A stretch of DNA of 37,946 nt from an uncultured Butyricicoccus sp. GTDB taxonomy: Bacteria; Bacillota; Clostridia; Oscillospirales; Butyricicoccaceae. Below are positions 1 to 6,675 of this stretch, piece after piece. Under the pieces are notes generated by a model. The model worked only from the letters and a program-made list of their open reading frames with translations. It had not been told where the DNA came from and did not search any database. The translations under genes were made by a program, and so were the position numbers. How positions within the stretch are numbered: the stretch's first letter is position 1; each line of letters begins with the position of its first letter. The stretch is taken from positions 1-37,946 of the forward strand of contig CALWUF010000005.1 of the NCBI GenBank assembly GCA_944384655.1, given 5' to 3'.

Positions 1-475
1 GATCGCGGGAAGAAACGTTGATGTAATGCGGATCGCCGATCTTGCCAGCCTTGACGGCGTCTGCAACAGCCTTGTGGTTGTGGTCAAAACGGCGGTTAAA
101 GCCAACCTGGAACTTGACGCCCTTTTCCTCTACCAGTGCGAGCAGTGCCTTGATCTTTGCAATATCGTAATCGATTGGCTTCTCACAGAATACATGCTTG
201 CCAGCCTTGACAGCTTCCATCGAAACCTCACAATGGGTATCTGTGGAAGAGCAAACCATAACAACGTCCACATCCGGATTGTTGATCACATCCATATAAT
301 CGGTGGATGCATTGGTGATACCTTTCTGTGCCAGCCACTCGCGTGCGCCGGACTTATCGAGCATCGGATCGGCTGCTGCGACAACTTCAGCGCCTTCGAT
401 GTTGTTGAGCAGGTTATTGATGTGGAGCTTGCCGATACGACCGCATCCAACTACGCCAAAACGTACATTTGCCAT
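1..475 (-). CDS. iolG: Inositol 2-dehydrogenase-like Gfo/Idh/MocA oxidoreductase (C-terminal part cut by window edge)
   Basis: Only the first 158 residues lie in the window. The N-terminus is a Rossmann fold with the dinucleotide loop G10-x-G12-x-x-G15, the EKP motif of the Gfo/Idh/MocA family at residues 98-100 (its Lys is the usual catalytic lysine), and GFNRRFD at 125-131. That last motif is typical of rhizobial-type myo-inositol dehydrogenases, which oxidise myo-inositol to scyllo-inosose with NAD. The ATG at 475 follows an AAGGAGAG ribosome site. It is the last gene I can see of the iolE unit, 112 bases downstream of iolE. It differs clearly from the second dehydrogenase at 15055-16065, so the two may use different inositol isomers or one may act on scyllo-inositol. 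Family assignment is firm; the substrate is inferred from context. Confidence 0.75.
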   Translation of the reverse strand, partial: MANVRFGVVGCGRIGKLHINNLLNNIEGAEVVAAADPMLDKSGAREWLAQKGITNASTDYMDVINNPDVDVVMVCSSTDTHCEVSMEAVKAGKHVFCEKPIDYDIAKIKALLALVEEKGVKFQVGFNRRFDHNHKAVADAVKAGKIGDPHYINVSSRD

Positions 476-521
476 GACCTTTTCTCTCCTTGTCTATACA
501 AATCATGTGCGCCAGAAAATC

Positions 522-554
522 GGATATCCGCGGCGAAACCGCCGCAGGATATCC
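522..554 (-). terminator. GC-rich hairpin between iolE and iolG
   Basis: Arms 522-535 and 540-554 pair almost perfectly (GGATATCC plus GCGGCG, one bulged A at 546) around an AAAC loop. On the minus strand the stem is followed by GATTTTC, a weak U-run. On the plus strand it is followed by TTTTTC. Because both neighbours are on the minus strand, it may act as a partial terminator or attenuator that lowers iolG expression relative to iolE, or as a 3' stabiliser of iolE mRNA. Confidence 0.6.
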
Positions 555-587
555 TTTTTCTGTTCAAAATGTGATTATATTCGGGAA

Positions 588-1487
588 TTACTTTGCCATT
601 TCAGCGGTGATGTACTCATACGCCATCTTCGCATATTTAAATGGATTTGCCTTCGCCGGGTCCTGTTCAGCCTCAACCATGATCCAGCCTTCGTAGCCGA
701 TTTCATCGAGCTTCTTCAGAACGCTCGGGAAGTCTACGCAACCTTCCGGATCGCCCGGAACGGTAAATGCGCCATTGCGAACCGCCTTGAGGAAGGACCA
801 GCTTTCCTTGATGGCCTGATCGCGAACCGGCTTACGCATATTCTTCAGATGTACATGACCGATTCTGTTCGGGAACTTTTCGAGGATCGCCAACGGGTCA
901 ACTTCAGAGAAGGTCCAATGACCGGTATCATAGCACAGCAGCAGATCGTCAGACGTATTCTCCAGCATACGAACCGTCTCTTCCAGCGTCTGAACGCACG
1001 TGCCCATGTGATGATGGAAGCATGCACGGATGCCATTGCTCTTTGCATACTCAGCCAGCTTGTCCAGGCCCTCGCACATACGCATAAACTCATCATCGGT
1101 AAACAGCGCCTTGTTGTCGAAGATAGACAGCTCCTGATTGCCCTGGATGGAGTACGACTGCTCAGAAATGTTAATTGCAGTTGCGCCGGCGTAGGACAGG
1201 TACTCAATTTCCTTCTTGAACTCCTCAAAGGTTTCCTCATACGGCTTGGTGCCGAGGAAGGAAGAGAACCACTTAGAAGCGATGGTCATGCCGCGCAGAT
1301 CAAGCGCTTCCTTCAGTTCCTTGACGTCGGACGGATACTTGTGTCCAACTTCACAGCCGGTGAATCCAGCCAGGCGCATCTCCGAAATGCACTGCTGGAA
1401 CGTGTTCTCGTCGCCGAGATCCCACATATCATCGTTGGTCCAGCCGATCGGGCAGATACCAAGTTTGATATCCTTGTTTGTGAACAT
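588..1487 (-). CDS. iolE: Inosose dehydratase IolE
   Basis: A 299-residue TIM-barrel protein of the xylose-isomerase-like fold. IolE removes water from scyllo-inosose to give 3D-(3,5/4)-trihydroxycyclohexane-1,2-dione, step two of inositol breakdown in the cytoplasm. IolE hallmarks are present: GICPIGWTNDD near residue 10, GCEVG at 44-48, WFSS at 73-76, the HHH at 158-160, DTGH at 187-190 and HVHLK at 211-215. The glutamate and histidine residues in these motifs are the expected metal ligands. Length matches the family. A GTG two codons upstream is too close to the GGAGG site, so the ATG at 1487 is preferred. The gene has its own promoter and is followed by an inositol dehydrogenase, the enzyme that makes its substrate. 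Confidence 0.93.
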   Translation of the reverse strand: MFTNKDIKLGICPIGWTNDDMWDLGDENTFQQCISEMRLAGFTGCEVGHKYPSDVKELKEALDLRGMTIASKWFSSFLGTKPYEETFEEFKKEIEYLSYAGATAINISEQSYSIQGNQELSIFDNKALFTDDEFMRMCEGLDKLAEYAKSNGIRACFHHHMGTCVQTLEETVRMLENTSDDLLLCYDTGHWTFSEVDPLAILEKFPNRIGHVHLKNMRKPVRDQAIKESWSFLKAVRNGAFTVPGDPEGCVDFPSVLKKLDEIGYEGWIMVEAEQDPAKANPFKYAKMAYEYITAEMAK

Positions 1488-1603
1488 AATCACAACACCT
1501 CCATGATTTTATACTCCCGCCTGTGCACCTTTTATCCGCATGAAATCTCTCCAAATTTCCATGCTGCGCCCAGGCAGGCAATAGGCTTTTCTCCTACATT
1601 ATT

Positions 1604-1632
1604 ATGATATCGGATACAGGTGTATTTGTCAA
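1604..1632 (-). promoter_or_regulatory. Promoter of iolE-iolG
   Basis: Reading the minus strand, TTGACA (1627-1632) and TATCAT (1604-1609) are separated by exactly 17 bases. This is a near-consensus vegetative promoter about 115 bases upstream of the iolE ATG. Together with the terminators further upstream, it shows that iolE is not simply read through from the transketolase genes. Confidence 0.75.
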
Positions 1633-1828
1633 ATGTTTTGTGCAATTTGGTTAATTATTTTTTGACTTTTCCGCGAATATATCTTATTTTTACAAATGTA
1701 TTGGTTATATTCGCTATATACTCCATAAATATATTCTGTTTTATGGATAAATTGATTTATAAAATATAACCATCAAAAAAATTGCGGTACTTTCGCTGTT
1801 TTTTCAAATAATTGTGGTTTTCCGGCGC

Positions 1829-1858
1829 ACAAAAATGACCGCTCCCAAACGGGAGCGG
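1829..1858 (-). terminator. Second minus-strand terminator upstream of iolE
   Basis: Perfect 8-bp stem CCGCTCCC (1839-1846) and GGGAGCGG (1851-1858) with an AAAC loop. It is followed on the minus strand by TCATTTTTG. It lies about 105 bases beyond the transketolase terminator, so it may serve as a back-up or end a short transcript started in between. Confidence 0.7.
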
Positions 1859-1963
1859 CATGATGTAATATTCACAAATGATATGCGCGTCTTTTGCATA
1901 TCCCTATACCCGGCATAATCAGCACGCGCCGGCACATTCCGCTGTCATCGATATCCCCGACCA

Positions 1964-1999
1964 ACCAAAAAAGCGCCGCCCCCAAAATGGGGGCGGCGC
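1964..1999 (-). terminator. Terminator of the transketolase operon
   Basis: Perfect 11-bp GC-rich stem (1973-1983 with 1989-1999) and a five-base loop, followed on the minus strand by six T residues. It starts 22 bases after the transketolase C-subunit stop codon and has a classic intrinsic terminator layout. Confidence 0.9.
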
Positions 2000-2021
2000 A
2001 ACTGTATGGAATGATACGGTC

Positions 2022-2996
2022 TTACTTTCTTGCAATAACCTTCTTGACGTTGGCAATGATCTCTTCCGCCGTCAGCTTGTATGCTTCCTGGAGGAAGTTC
2101 TGTGCGCCAACCTGACCAAACTGGTCATGTACGCCGACCATCTCAACCGGAGCCGGGCACTGCTCAGCCAGGACGCGTGCAACGGCAGAACCCAGACCGC
2201 AGGTGCAGTTGTGGTTCTCCGCAGTTACGATTGCGCCGGTCTCCTTGGCAGCCTTTACGATCAGTTCTTCGTCGATCGGCTTCCAGGTGAACATGTCGAT
2301 GACGCGGATCTGAATGCCCTCCGCTTCCAGTGCTTCATATGCCTTCAATGCCTCATCAACCATGATGCCGGAAGCAATGACGGTAGCCTGGTCATCTGCG
2401 CTTTCCTTGAGGGTTACGCCCTTGCCGATTTCAAAGTCGGAACCGTCGGCATAAATGGTGGTAAAGCCCTTGCGGATCATACGCATGTAGGAGATACGTC
2501 CGTCTACTGCGGTCAGCTTCTTGGTCAGCGCGTAAACCTGTGCATAGTCAACCGGATCGATGACAATGGCATCCGGAACGGACAGGTACAGTGCGCAATC
2601 CTCAAACGGCATATGGGTGCCGCCGTTGTATGCCGCGCATACGCCCGGGTCAGAGCCGAGGATCTTCACGCCCAGCTTTGCATAAGCCGCAGACATAAAC
2701 GCCTGATCGAATGCACGGCGGGAAGAGAAGCAGCCAAAGGAATGCATCCAAACCTTCTTACCGGTAGCCGTCAGACCAGCCGCAACACCCATGGCATTTG
2801 CCTCTGCGATGCCCGCATTGATGGTACGGTCCGGATATGCAGCCAGCAGTTTTTTGGTGTTGATGCAGCCCATCAGGTCACAATCGACATGGACCACGGA
2901 CTTGTCCGCCTCCATGAGTTCAAGCATAGCCTGGACATAGCCGTCACGGCAGCTACGCTTATCTTTTTCGTGCTTTCCAATCAAAGTGAAACTCAT
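2022..2996 (-). CDS. Transketolase, C-terminal subunit (split type, atypical)
   Basis: A 324-residue protein matching the pyrimidine-binding and C-terminal domains of transketolase. It pairs with the N-terminal subunit encoded 14 bases upstream. The catalytic glutamate that activates thiamine diphosphate is present (GIAEANAMG, E65). Compared with my memory of the housekeeping split subunit, the donor-side stretch differs: the usual HAG...GATHQ and following Arg-Ala-Leu-Pro region reads DPG...GGTHMP (about 116-130) and LSVPD (138-142). The arginine expected to touch a sugar phosphate appears to be missing. That points to an unphosphorylated or otherwise unusual ketose donor, which is inference. 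The start is the ATG at 2996 after AAGGAGGG; the open frame runs further upstream but without a site. The setting beside iolE and iolR suggests a pathway-specific enzyme. Confidence 0.88.
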   Translation of the reverse strand: MSFTLIGKHEKDKRSCRDGYVQAMLELMEADKSVVHVDCDLMGCINTKKLLAAYPDRTINAGIAEANAMGVAAGLTATGKKVWMHSFGCFSSRRAFDQAFMSAAYAKLGVKILGSDPGVCAAYNGGTHMPFEDCALYLSVPDAIVIDPVDYAQVYALTKKLTAVDGRISYMRMIRKGFTTIYADGSDFEIGKGVTLKESADDQATVIASGIMVDEALKAYEALEAEGIQIRVIDMFTWKPIDEELIVKAAKETGAIVTAENHNCTCGLGSAVARVLAEQCPAPVEMVGVHDQFGQVGAQNFLQEAYKLTAEEIIANVKKVIARK

Positions 2997-3010
2997 TTTG
3001 CATGCCCTCC

Positions 3011-3865
3011 TTACTTTGCAGCCTTCACAGCAGCAAGCTCTGCTTCTGCTGCAGCGATTGCTTCTTCCCACTGCTCCGGAGACGGCTGCGAGCTGTGTGC
3101 AGCGGAAGGCTCAGCGAAGGTAGCGCCCTTGCCCTTGATGGTGTTCAGGACGATGCAGGTTGGAACGCCCTTAACCGTCAGCGCTTCATGGACTGCGTCA
3201 TAAATCTGCTCTACATCATTGCCGTCGGCAACGTCGATGACATTCCAGCCAAACGCATCAAACTTTGCGCCGATGCCCTTGCCATGGCTCATAACGCTGT
3301 CAACCGCACCGTCGAGCTGATTCTTGTTATTGTCTACAAAGCAGGTCAGATTGTCCAGTTTATAATGTGCTGCGAACTGAGCAGCTTCCCAAACCTGACC
3401 TTCATCACATTCGCCGTCACCGACAAATACATAGACATGATTGTCACGACCATCGATCTTGTTGCCGAGAGCGGCGCCCGTTGCGGTGGACATGCCCTGA
3501 CCGAGAGAGCCAGTGGTCAGATCGACACCCGGGGTCTTGGTACGGTCGGTATGAGACGGGAAGTTTGTGCTCGGCTTGTTGAGCGTGCGGGTCTCTTCCA
3601 GCGGATAGAAGCCCTTGAGTGCGAGCGTTGCGTATGCACACGGACCTGCATGACCCTTGGACAGGACACACCAATCGCGGTCTTCCCAACGCGGATTTTT
3701 CGGGTCAACCTTCATGACATCGCCATACAGGACAGCCATTGCCTCGACGATCGACATCGAGCCGCCGACATGTCCAAAGCCAAGCGAACCGATGGTCTTC
3801 AGGGTCTCAACACGGATTTCTGCTGCGAATTCACGGAGAGCCTGCATCTTTTCTGCTTTCTGCAT
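3011..3865 (-). CDS. Transketolase, N-terminal subunit (thiamine-diphosphate-binding)
   Basis: A 284-residue N-terminal half of transketolase. The TPP/Mg motif runs from GDG at 149-151 to NN at 179-180 (GDGECDEG then DNNKNQLDG). Conserved active-site histidines sit in GFGHVGGS (H32) and SKGHAGP (H72). With the C-subunit it should transfer a two-carbon ketol unit from a ketose to an aldose. The ATG at 3865 follows AGGTAGGTG; a GTG three codons earlier overlaps that site and is rejected. It is the first gene of a two-gene operon with its own promoter, divergent from iolR. Split transketolases are common in Clostridia, but this location inside an inositol cluster suggests a dedicated substrate. 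Confidence 0.92.
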   Translation of the reverse strand: MQKAEKMQALREFAAEIRVETLKTIGSLGFGHVGGSMSIVEAMAVLYGDVMKVDPKNPRWEDRDWCVLSKGHAGPCAYATLALKGFYPLEETRTLNKPSTNFPSHTDRTKTPGVDLTTGSLGQGMSTATGAALGNKIDGRDNHVYVFVGDGECDEGQVWEAAQFAAHYKLDNLTCFVDNNKNQLDGAVDSVMSHGKGIGAKFDAFGWNVIDVADGNDVEQIYDAVHEALTVKGVPTCIVLNTIKGKGATFAEPSAAHSSQPSPEQWEEAIAAAEAELAAVKAAK

Positions 3866-3958
3866 TGAATACACCTACCTATTCCTAATTCATAAATTGT
3901 AGTACGGTTTTACGGCGCAAAATCTGCGCCTGATAGAAGCCGCACAGCAGTTTCTTTG

Positions 3959-3987
3959 ATTTTATCATTTTTGCCCACAGATTGCAA
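3959..3987 (-). promoter_or_regulatory. Promoter of the transketolase operon
   Basis: On the minus strand TTGCAA (3982-3987) and TAAAAT (3959-3964) are separated by 17 bases, giving a transcript start about 85 bases upstream of the first ATG. Confidence 0.6.
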
Positions 3988-4124
3988 TGCTCGCCCCGGT
4001 AATTTTATCGATTTTTTCAATACGTACCAAAATTTTGAGGAAGTTATCGTAATATTTTCACCAATTGTTGTCGAACTTCACGCCATCTTTTCCCCAAAAG
4101 ATACAAATTTTTTTCGATATATGG

Positions 4125-4153
4125 TTCCATTTTGTTTAACTTTCTGGTATACT
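4125..4153 (+). promoter_or_regulatory. Candidate promoter of iolR
   Basis: TATACT (4148-4153) is preceded by TGG, an extended -10 element, and by a poor -35 (TTCCAT, 4125-4130) at 17 bases. The weak -35 fits a low-level regulator gene. Confidence 0.45.
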
Positions 4154-4356
4154 AATAACATCAGCATAGGATATACCCCGTATGCCCATGATTATTTCAC
4201 AACATATCGCGGCATAAAGCAGGCGTTCGCACAGGATTTCCCTCAATTTAAACTCCCTATACGCCAGTTTGCGGCAAAACGCATCCCTGGCTGCACCGCC
4301 GGAAGGTCTGATGTGCCCTGAAGTCGTGCCCCATTGTCCGGAGAAAGTAGGCGCTT

Positions 4357-5112
4357 ATGAAAATCAGCAGACTCAATTCCATCGAAGAATATGTGTTGTC
4401 CCAGAAGACCGTCTCCATTGACGAGTTGTGTGACGTTTTTAATGTTTCTAAAAATACCATCCGCCGCGACCTGAATGAACTGGAAGCGCGCGGACATATT
4501 GCAAAAGTATATGGAGGCGTTACCGCAATCACACCGGAGGATGTCATGCCATTGCCGGTGCGTTCCGGTCTCAATCCGGCCGCAAAAGACTACATCGGTC
4601 AACTCGCTGTGCGTGAAATTTCTGACGGTGATACCGTCTTCATCGATTCCGGATCAACGGCTGTCTGTGTGCTGCGCCACTTGCCGCCTCGCATGAAACT
4701 GACCATTGTCACACATTCATTGCCCGCCATGGTGGAAGCTTCCAAATTTGACAATGTCAATCTGATTTCGCTCGGCGGTGTTTACAACGCCTCTACCAGT
4801 TCGTTTGTCGGCATCTCGGCGCAGCAGGCGCTGTCCGACCTTCGCATTTCCAAGGCATTTCTCAGCGCGACCGGCGTCACCGTCGAATCCGGCATGAGCA
4901 ACACCACATTTCTCGAAGCCGAAATCAAACGCGGCGTTGTTGCACATGCATCGCATGTGATTCTCATTGCCGACAATTCCAAGCTGGGGCACGATGCAAC
5001 CGTGACCTTCTGCCGTTTACAGGACATCGCCACATTTATCACGGACCAACAGCCTGCGCCCAAGTTCGTAGAGTTCTGCCGTGCGCACAACGTGCGCATT
5101 CTCTGGGATTAA
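4357..5112 (+). CDS. iolR: DeoR-family repressor of inositol catabolism, IolR-like
   Basis: A 251-residue DeoR-family regulator. The N-terminal winged helix (residues 18-52: VSIDELCDVFNVSKNTIRRD, then KVYGGVT) resembles Bacillus subtilis IolR closely as I remember it. The C-terminal sugar-phosphate-sensing domain has IDSGST at 96-101 and the SFVG and SATG motifs. In B. subtilis IolR releases DNA when it binds 2-deoxy-5-keto-gluconate 6-phosphate. The ATG follows GGAGAAAG at a proper distance. The gene is divergent from the transketolase operon and close to iolE and iolB, so it probably represses these units. If the local pathway lacks the iolC kinase, the effector would have to differ. Confidence 0.85.
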   Translation: MKISRLNSIEEYVLSQKTVSIDELCDVFNVSKNTIRRDLNELEARGHIAKVYGGVTAITPEDVMPLPVRSGLNPAAKDYIGQLAVREISDGDTVFIDSGSTAVCVLRHLPPRMKLTIVTHSLPAMVEASKFDNVNLISLGGVYNASTSSFVGISAQQALSDLRISKAFLSATGVTVESGMSNTTFLEAEIKRGVVAHASHVILIADNSKLGHDATVTFCRLQDIATFITDQQPAPKFVEFCRAHNVRILWD

Positions 5113-5210
5113 AGCGATCTCGTCTGAGCATTGGTACATATTTACCAATCCCCTGGTTAATCCTATTTTCCATGAGTTTGTTATCCTCTTTGAGGTACAC
5201 AAAATACACG

Positions 5211-5248
5211 ACACATGTGAAGCAAATTGTCATTTGTTGCACACATGT
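5211..5248. repeat. Near-palindrome upstream of the lipoprotein gene
   Basis: Two ACACATGT copies (5211-5218 and 5241-5248) enclose GCAAAT (5222-5227) and ATTTGTTGC (5232-5240), giving a long imperfect dyad centred near 5230. It lies 30-67 bases before the start codon, so it could be a tandem operator or a leader hairpin. No regulator can be assigned. Confidence 0.5.
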
Positions 5249-5277
5249 AAACCACACAGAAAGTTGGAGGTATTTTT

Positions 5278-5829
5278 ATGAAAAAACGCATGATACTACT
5301 TCTCTCAGTCACCGCACTGGCAGCATTTCTTCTGATGGGCTGTGGAAACTCCGCGGATGACACGTCAAATTCTACGAACACCTCATCCGCACAGACCAGC
5401 GAGGACACCACCAACAACGACGATACCGCTACTCAGGACGACACCGCAACAACCGGCGACGATACTGCAACAACTGACGACGACGCTGCAACTACTGGCG
5501 ACGACACCGCTCAGACCAATACCGAGGCAACGGATGATGACATCGCTGCGCTGGAAACAAAGGTTTCCGATGCGATCGCAGCCGCAGATGCAGCTACCCC
5601 ATCGGGTACACGGGATTCCGACCGCGAGCTGTTTATGGAACACAAAATGGCTCTCGATTCGCTCGACCGGGAGGTTGATGTGTATGAAGACTCATTGGAA
5701 ACGCAATATCGCAATGGCGAGCTGAGCTATGAAGATTTCCGCACAAAGGATGTTCAGGCCGAAAAGTTGGAAGACGATCTGGATGACGCAGAGGACCGTC
5801 TCGAAGACCGTTTCAACATGGACGATTGA
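5278..5829 (+). CDS. Asp/Thr-rich lipoprotein of unknown function
   Basis: A 183-residue protein with a lipoprotein signal peptide: positive MKKR, hydrophobic core, and LLMGC with the lipidated cysteine at 22. Residues 23-85 are low-complexity and acidic, with heptad tandem copies of DDTATTG (48-80). The C-terminal part (about 86-183) is charged and predicted helical, with many Asp, Glu and Arg residues, and could form a coiled coil. GGAGG precedes the ATG. I recognise no family. The layout, a lipid anchor then a flexible spacer then a small helical domain, suggests an envelope-tethered protein displayed outside the membrane. It lies between iolR and hxlR with its own terminator and need not belong to inositol metabolism. 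Confidence 0.8.
   Translation: MKKRMILLLSVTALAAFLLMGCGNSADDTSNSTNTSSAQTSEDTTNNDDTATQDDTATTGDDTATTDDDAATTGDDTAQTNTEATDDDIAALETKVSDAIAAADAATPSGTRDSDRELFMEHKMALDSLDREVDVYEDSLETQYRNGELSYEDFRTKDVQAEKLEDDLDDAEDRLEDRFNMDD
5419..5517 (+). repeat. 21-base tandem repeat inside the lipoprotein gene
   Basis: Four in-frame degenerate copies of a unit encoding DDTATTG (residues 54-80) follow a six-residue variant (48-53). Codons vary between copies, so the repeat is old or selected at the protein level. Copy number could differ between strains. Confidence 0.7.
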
Positions 5830-5850
5830 CCAGCATAACCCGCACAAAAA

Positions 5851-5884
5851 AGAGGATGCCCCGGCATCCTCTTTCTTTTTCGTT
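5851..5884. terminator. Bidirectional terminator between the lipoprotein gene and hxlR
   Basis: AGAGGATGC (5851-5859) pairs with GCATCCTCT (5864-5872) around CCCG. A T-rich run follows on the plus strand and a six-A run precedes it, so it can stop both convergent genes. Confidence 0.88.
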
Positions 5885-5907
5885 TTTATTTCCTGCGCGC
5901 TGTGCAT

Positions 5908-6276
5908 TCACTCACAGGGATAGCCCGCAGCCTTTTCCTCCCGTTGCCGTACAGTATCCAAGTAGATGCGCCCCCAAGCGCACATCGCATTGAGAATGGG
6001 CAAGACGGTTTGTCCAAACTCCGTCAACTCATACTCTACCTTCGGCGGTACGACCGGATAGACCCGCCGGATAATCAATCCGTCAGTTTCCAGCTCACGC
6101 AGTTGCTGTGTGAGCATTTTGGGCGTGATTTTCGGCATCATTTTTTGCAGCGCACCAAAGCGCAGCGCACCTCCCGTCAAATGATCCAGTATCAGCGCTT
6201 TCCATTTGCCGCCAATCAATCCAAGCGTCGCCTCAATCGGGCAGTCGTAGGGGATATTGCTGCAATCGCGTTTCAT
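5908..6276 (-). CDS. HxlR-family winged-helix regulator
   Basis: A 122-residue HxlR-type MarR-like regulator. The family signature CPIEATLGLIGGKWKALIL spans residues 12-30, followed by the recognition region TPKMLTQQLRELE and the wing around PPKVEYELTEFG. C12 corresponds to the cysteine used by redox and electrophile sensors of this family such as YodB and HypR. C5 is an extra nearby cysteine. The ATG follows AGGAGGG. The gene is divergent from iolB and shares a 399-base control region with it, so it may regulate itself and possibly iolB. A response to aldehydes or other reactive carbonyls is possible, but that is inference. Confidence 0.88.
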   Translation of the reverse strand: MKRDCSNIPYDCPIEATLGLIGGKWKALILDHLTGGALRFGALQKMMPKITPKMLTQQLRELETDGLIIRRVYPVVPPKVEYELTEFGQTVLPILNAMCAWGRIYLDTVRQREEKAAGYPCE

Positions 6277-6374
6277 CAGGCTCCCTCCTTATGGTTGCCC
6301 CCATCAGATAGTTTCCATTCCCATAGTCGCTACCCAAAAAGTGCATTCTTGCTTTTCCGAAATTTTCTGTTACT

Positions 6375-6403
6375 ATTATAACATCAACCGGCGTATTCCA
6401 CAA
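6375..6403 (-). promoter_or_regulatory. Promoter of hxlR
   Basis: On the minus strand TTGTGG (6398-6403) and a perfect TATAAT (6375-6380) are 17 bases apart, about 100 bases before the start codon. Confidence 0.6.
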
Positions 6404-6547
6404 GGACGCCAACCCCTGCATCGCAAAAAAGCGGTCCTCGCTGCATTGTTTTCAATCTTTTTCTGATTTGACTACGATTGCACGCCATTATGTCAAAATT
6501 ATTGTCGACTTGCACAATTTTATGTTCGCTTTTTATCATGTGTCTTC

Positions 6548-6576
6548 TTGAAAACGACAACATGTCATGATATAAT
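6548..6576 (+). promoter_or_regulatory. Promoter of iolB-iolD
   Basis: TTGAAA (6548-6553) and a perfect TATAAT (6571-6576) are 17 bases apart. The -35 block TTGAAAAC recurs before iolD and the symporter gene. The spacer contains CATGTCATG, a short dyad that may be an operator. Confidence 0.8.
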
Positions 6577-6675
6577 AACAATAAATTATGCAAACAGGGA
6601 TACCATACGCCCTTTTTGCAGCATTGTACTTCAAGGTTCTGCCGGTTCCCGGCACAGAGAAAGGTGTGTTTTACA

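Larger units (their letters stand above)
1488..2021. other. 534-base gap between iolE and the transketolase genes
   Basis: No coding sequence is supported here. From right to left the gap holds the transketolase terminator (1964-1999), about 105 bases without a recognisable feature, a second minus-strand terminator hairpin (1829-1858), a very AT-rich stretch (about 1610-1810) that is a natural place for regulator binding, and the iolE promoter and leader. Confidence 0.7.
3866..4356. other. 491-base divergent control region between transketolase and iolR
   Basis: No gene is supported. The region carries back-to-back promoters for the transketolase operon and iolR and is AT-rich between about 3960 and 4170, where a repressor such as IolR would be expected to bind. 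The predicted iolR leader is about 200 bases long (4160-4356), with no recognisable riboswitch. Confidence 0.6.
6277..6675. other. 399-base divergent region between hxlR and iolB
   Basis: It carries the hxlR promoter and the iolB promoter. Around 6488-6532 there is an AT-rich imperfect dyad (AAAATT near 6496 and AATTTT near 6516, flanking GTCGAC) that could bind a regulator. The iolB leader is about 90 bases. No gene is supported. Confidence 0.6.

Noticed and set aside
303..1607. A 434-codon plus-strand open frame over iolE
   Set aside because: Antisense to iolE, no ribosome site, no recognisable domain.
2022..3865. Sulfoquinovose transketolase (SqwGH) or apulose-phosphate transketolase (AptAB)
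   Set aside because: No other sulfosugar or apiose gene is present, and all neighbours point to inositol. Only kept as precedent.
4160..4356. Riboswitch in the long iolR leader
   Set aside because: No known aptamer motif, no terminator hairpin before the start codon.
5107..5190. Intrinsic terminator after iolR
   Set aside because: A 7-bp ATTGGTA/TACCAAT stem exists but it is AT-rich and the T-run is short and displaced, so it is not listed.
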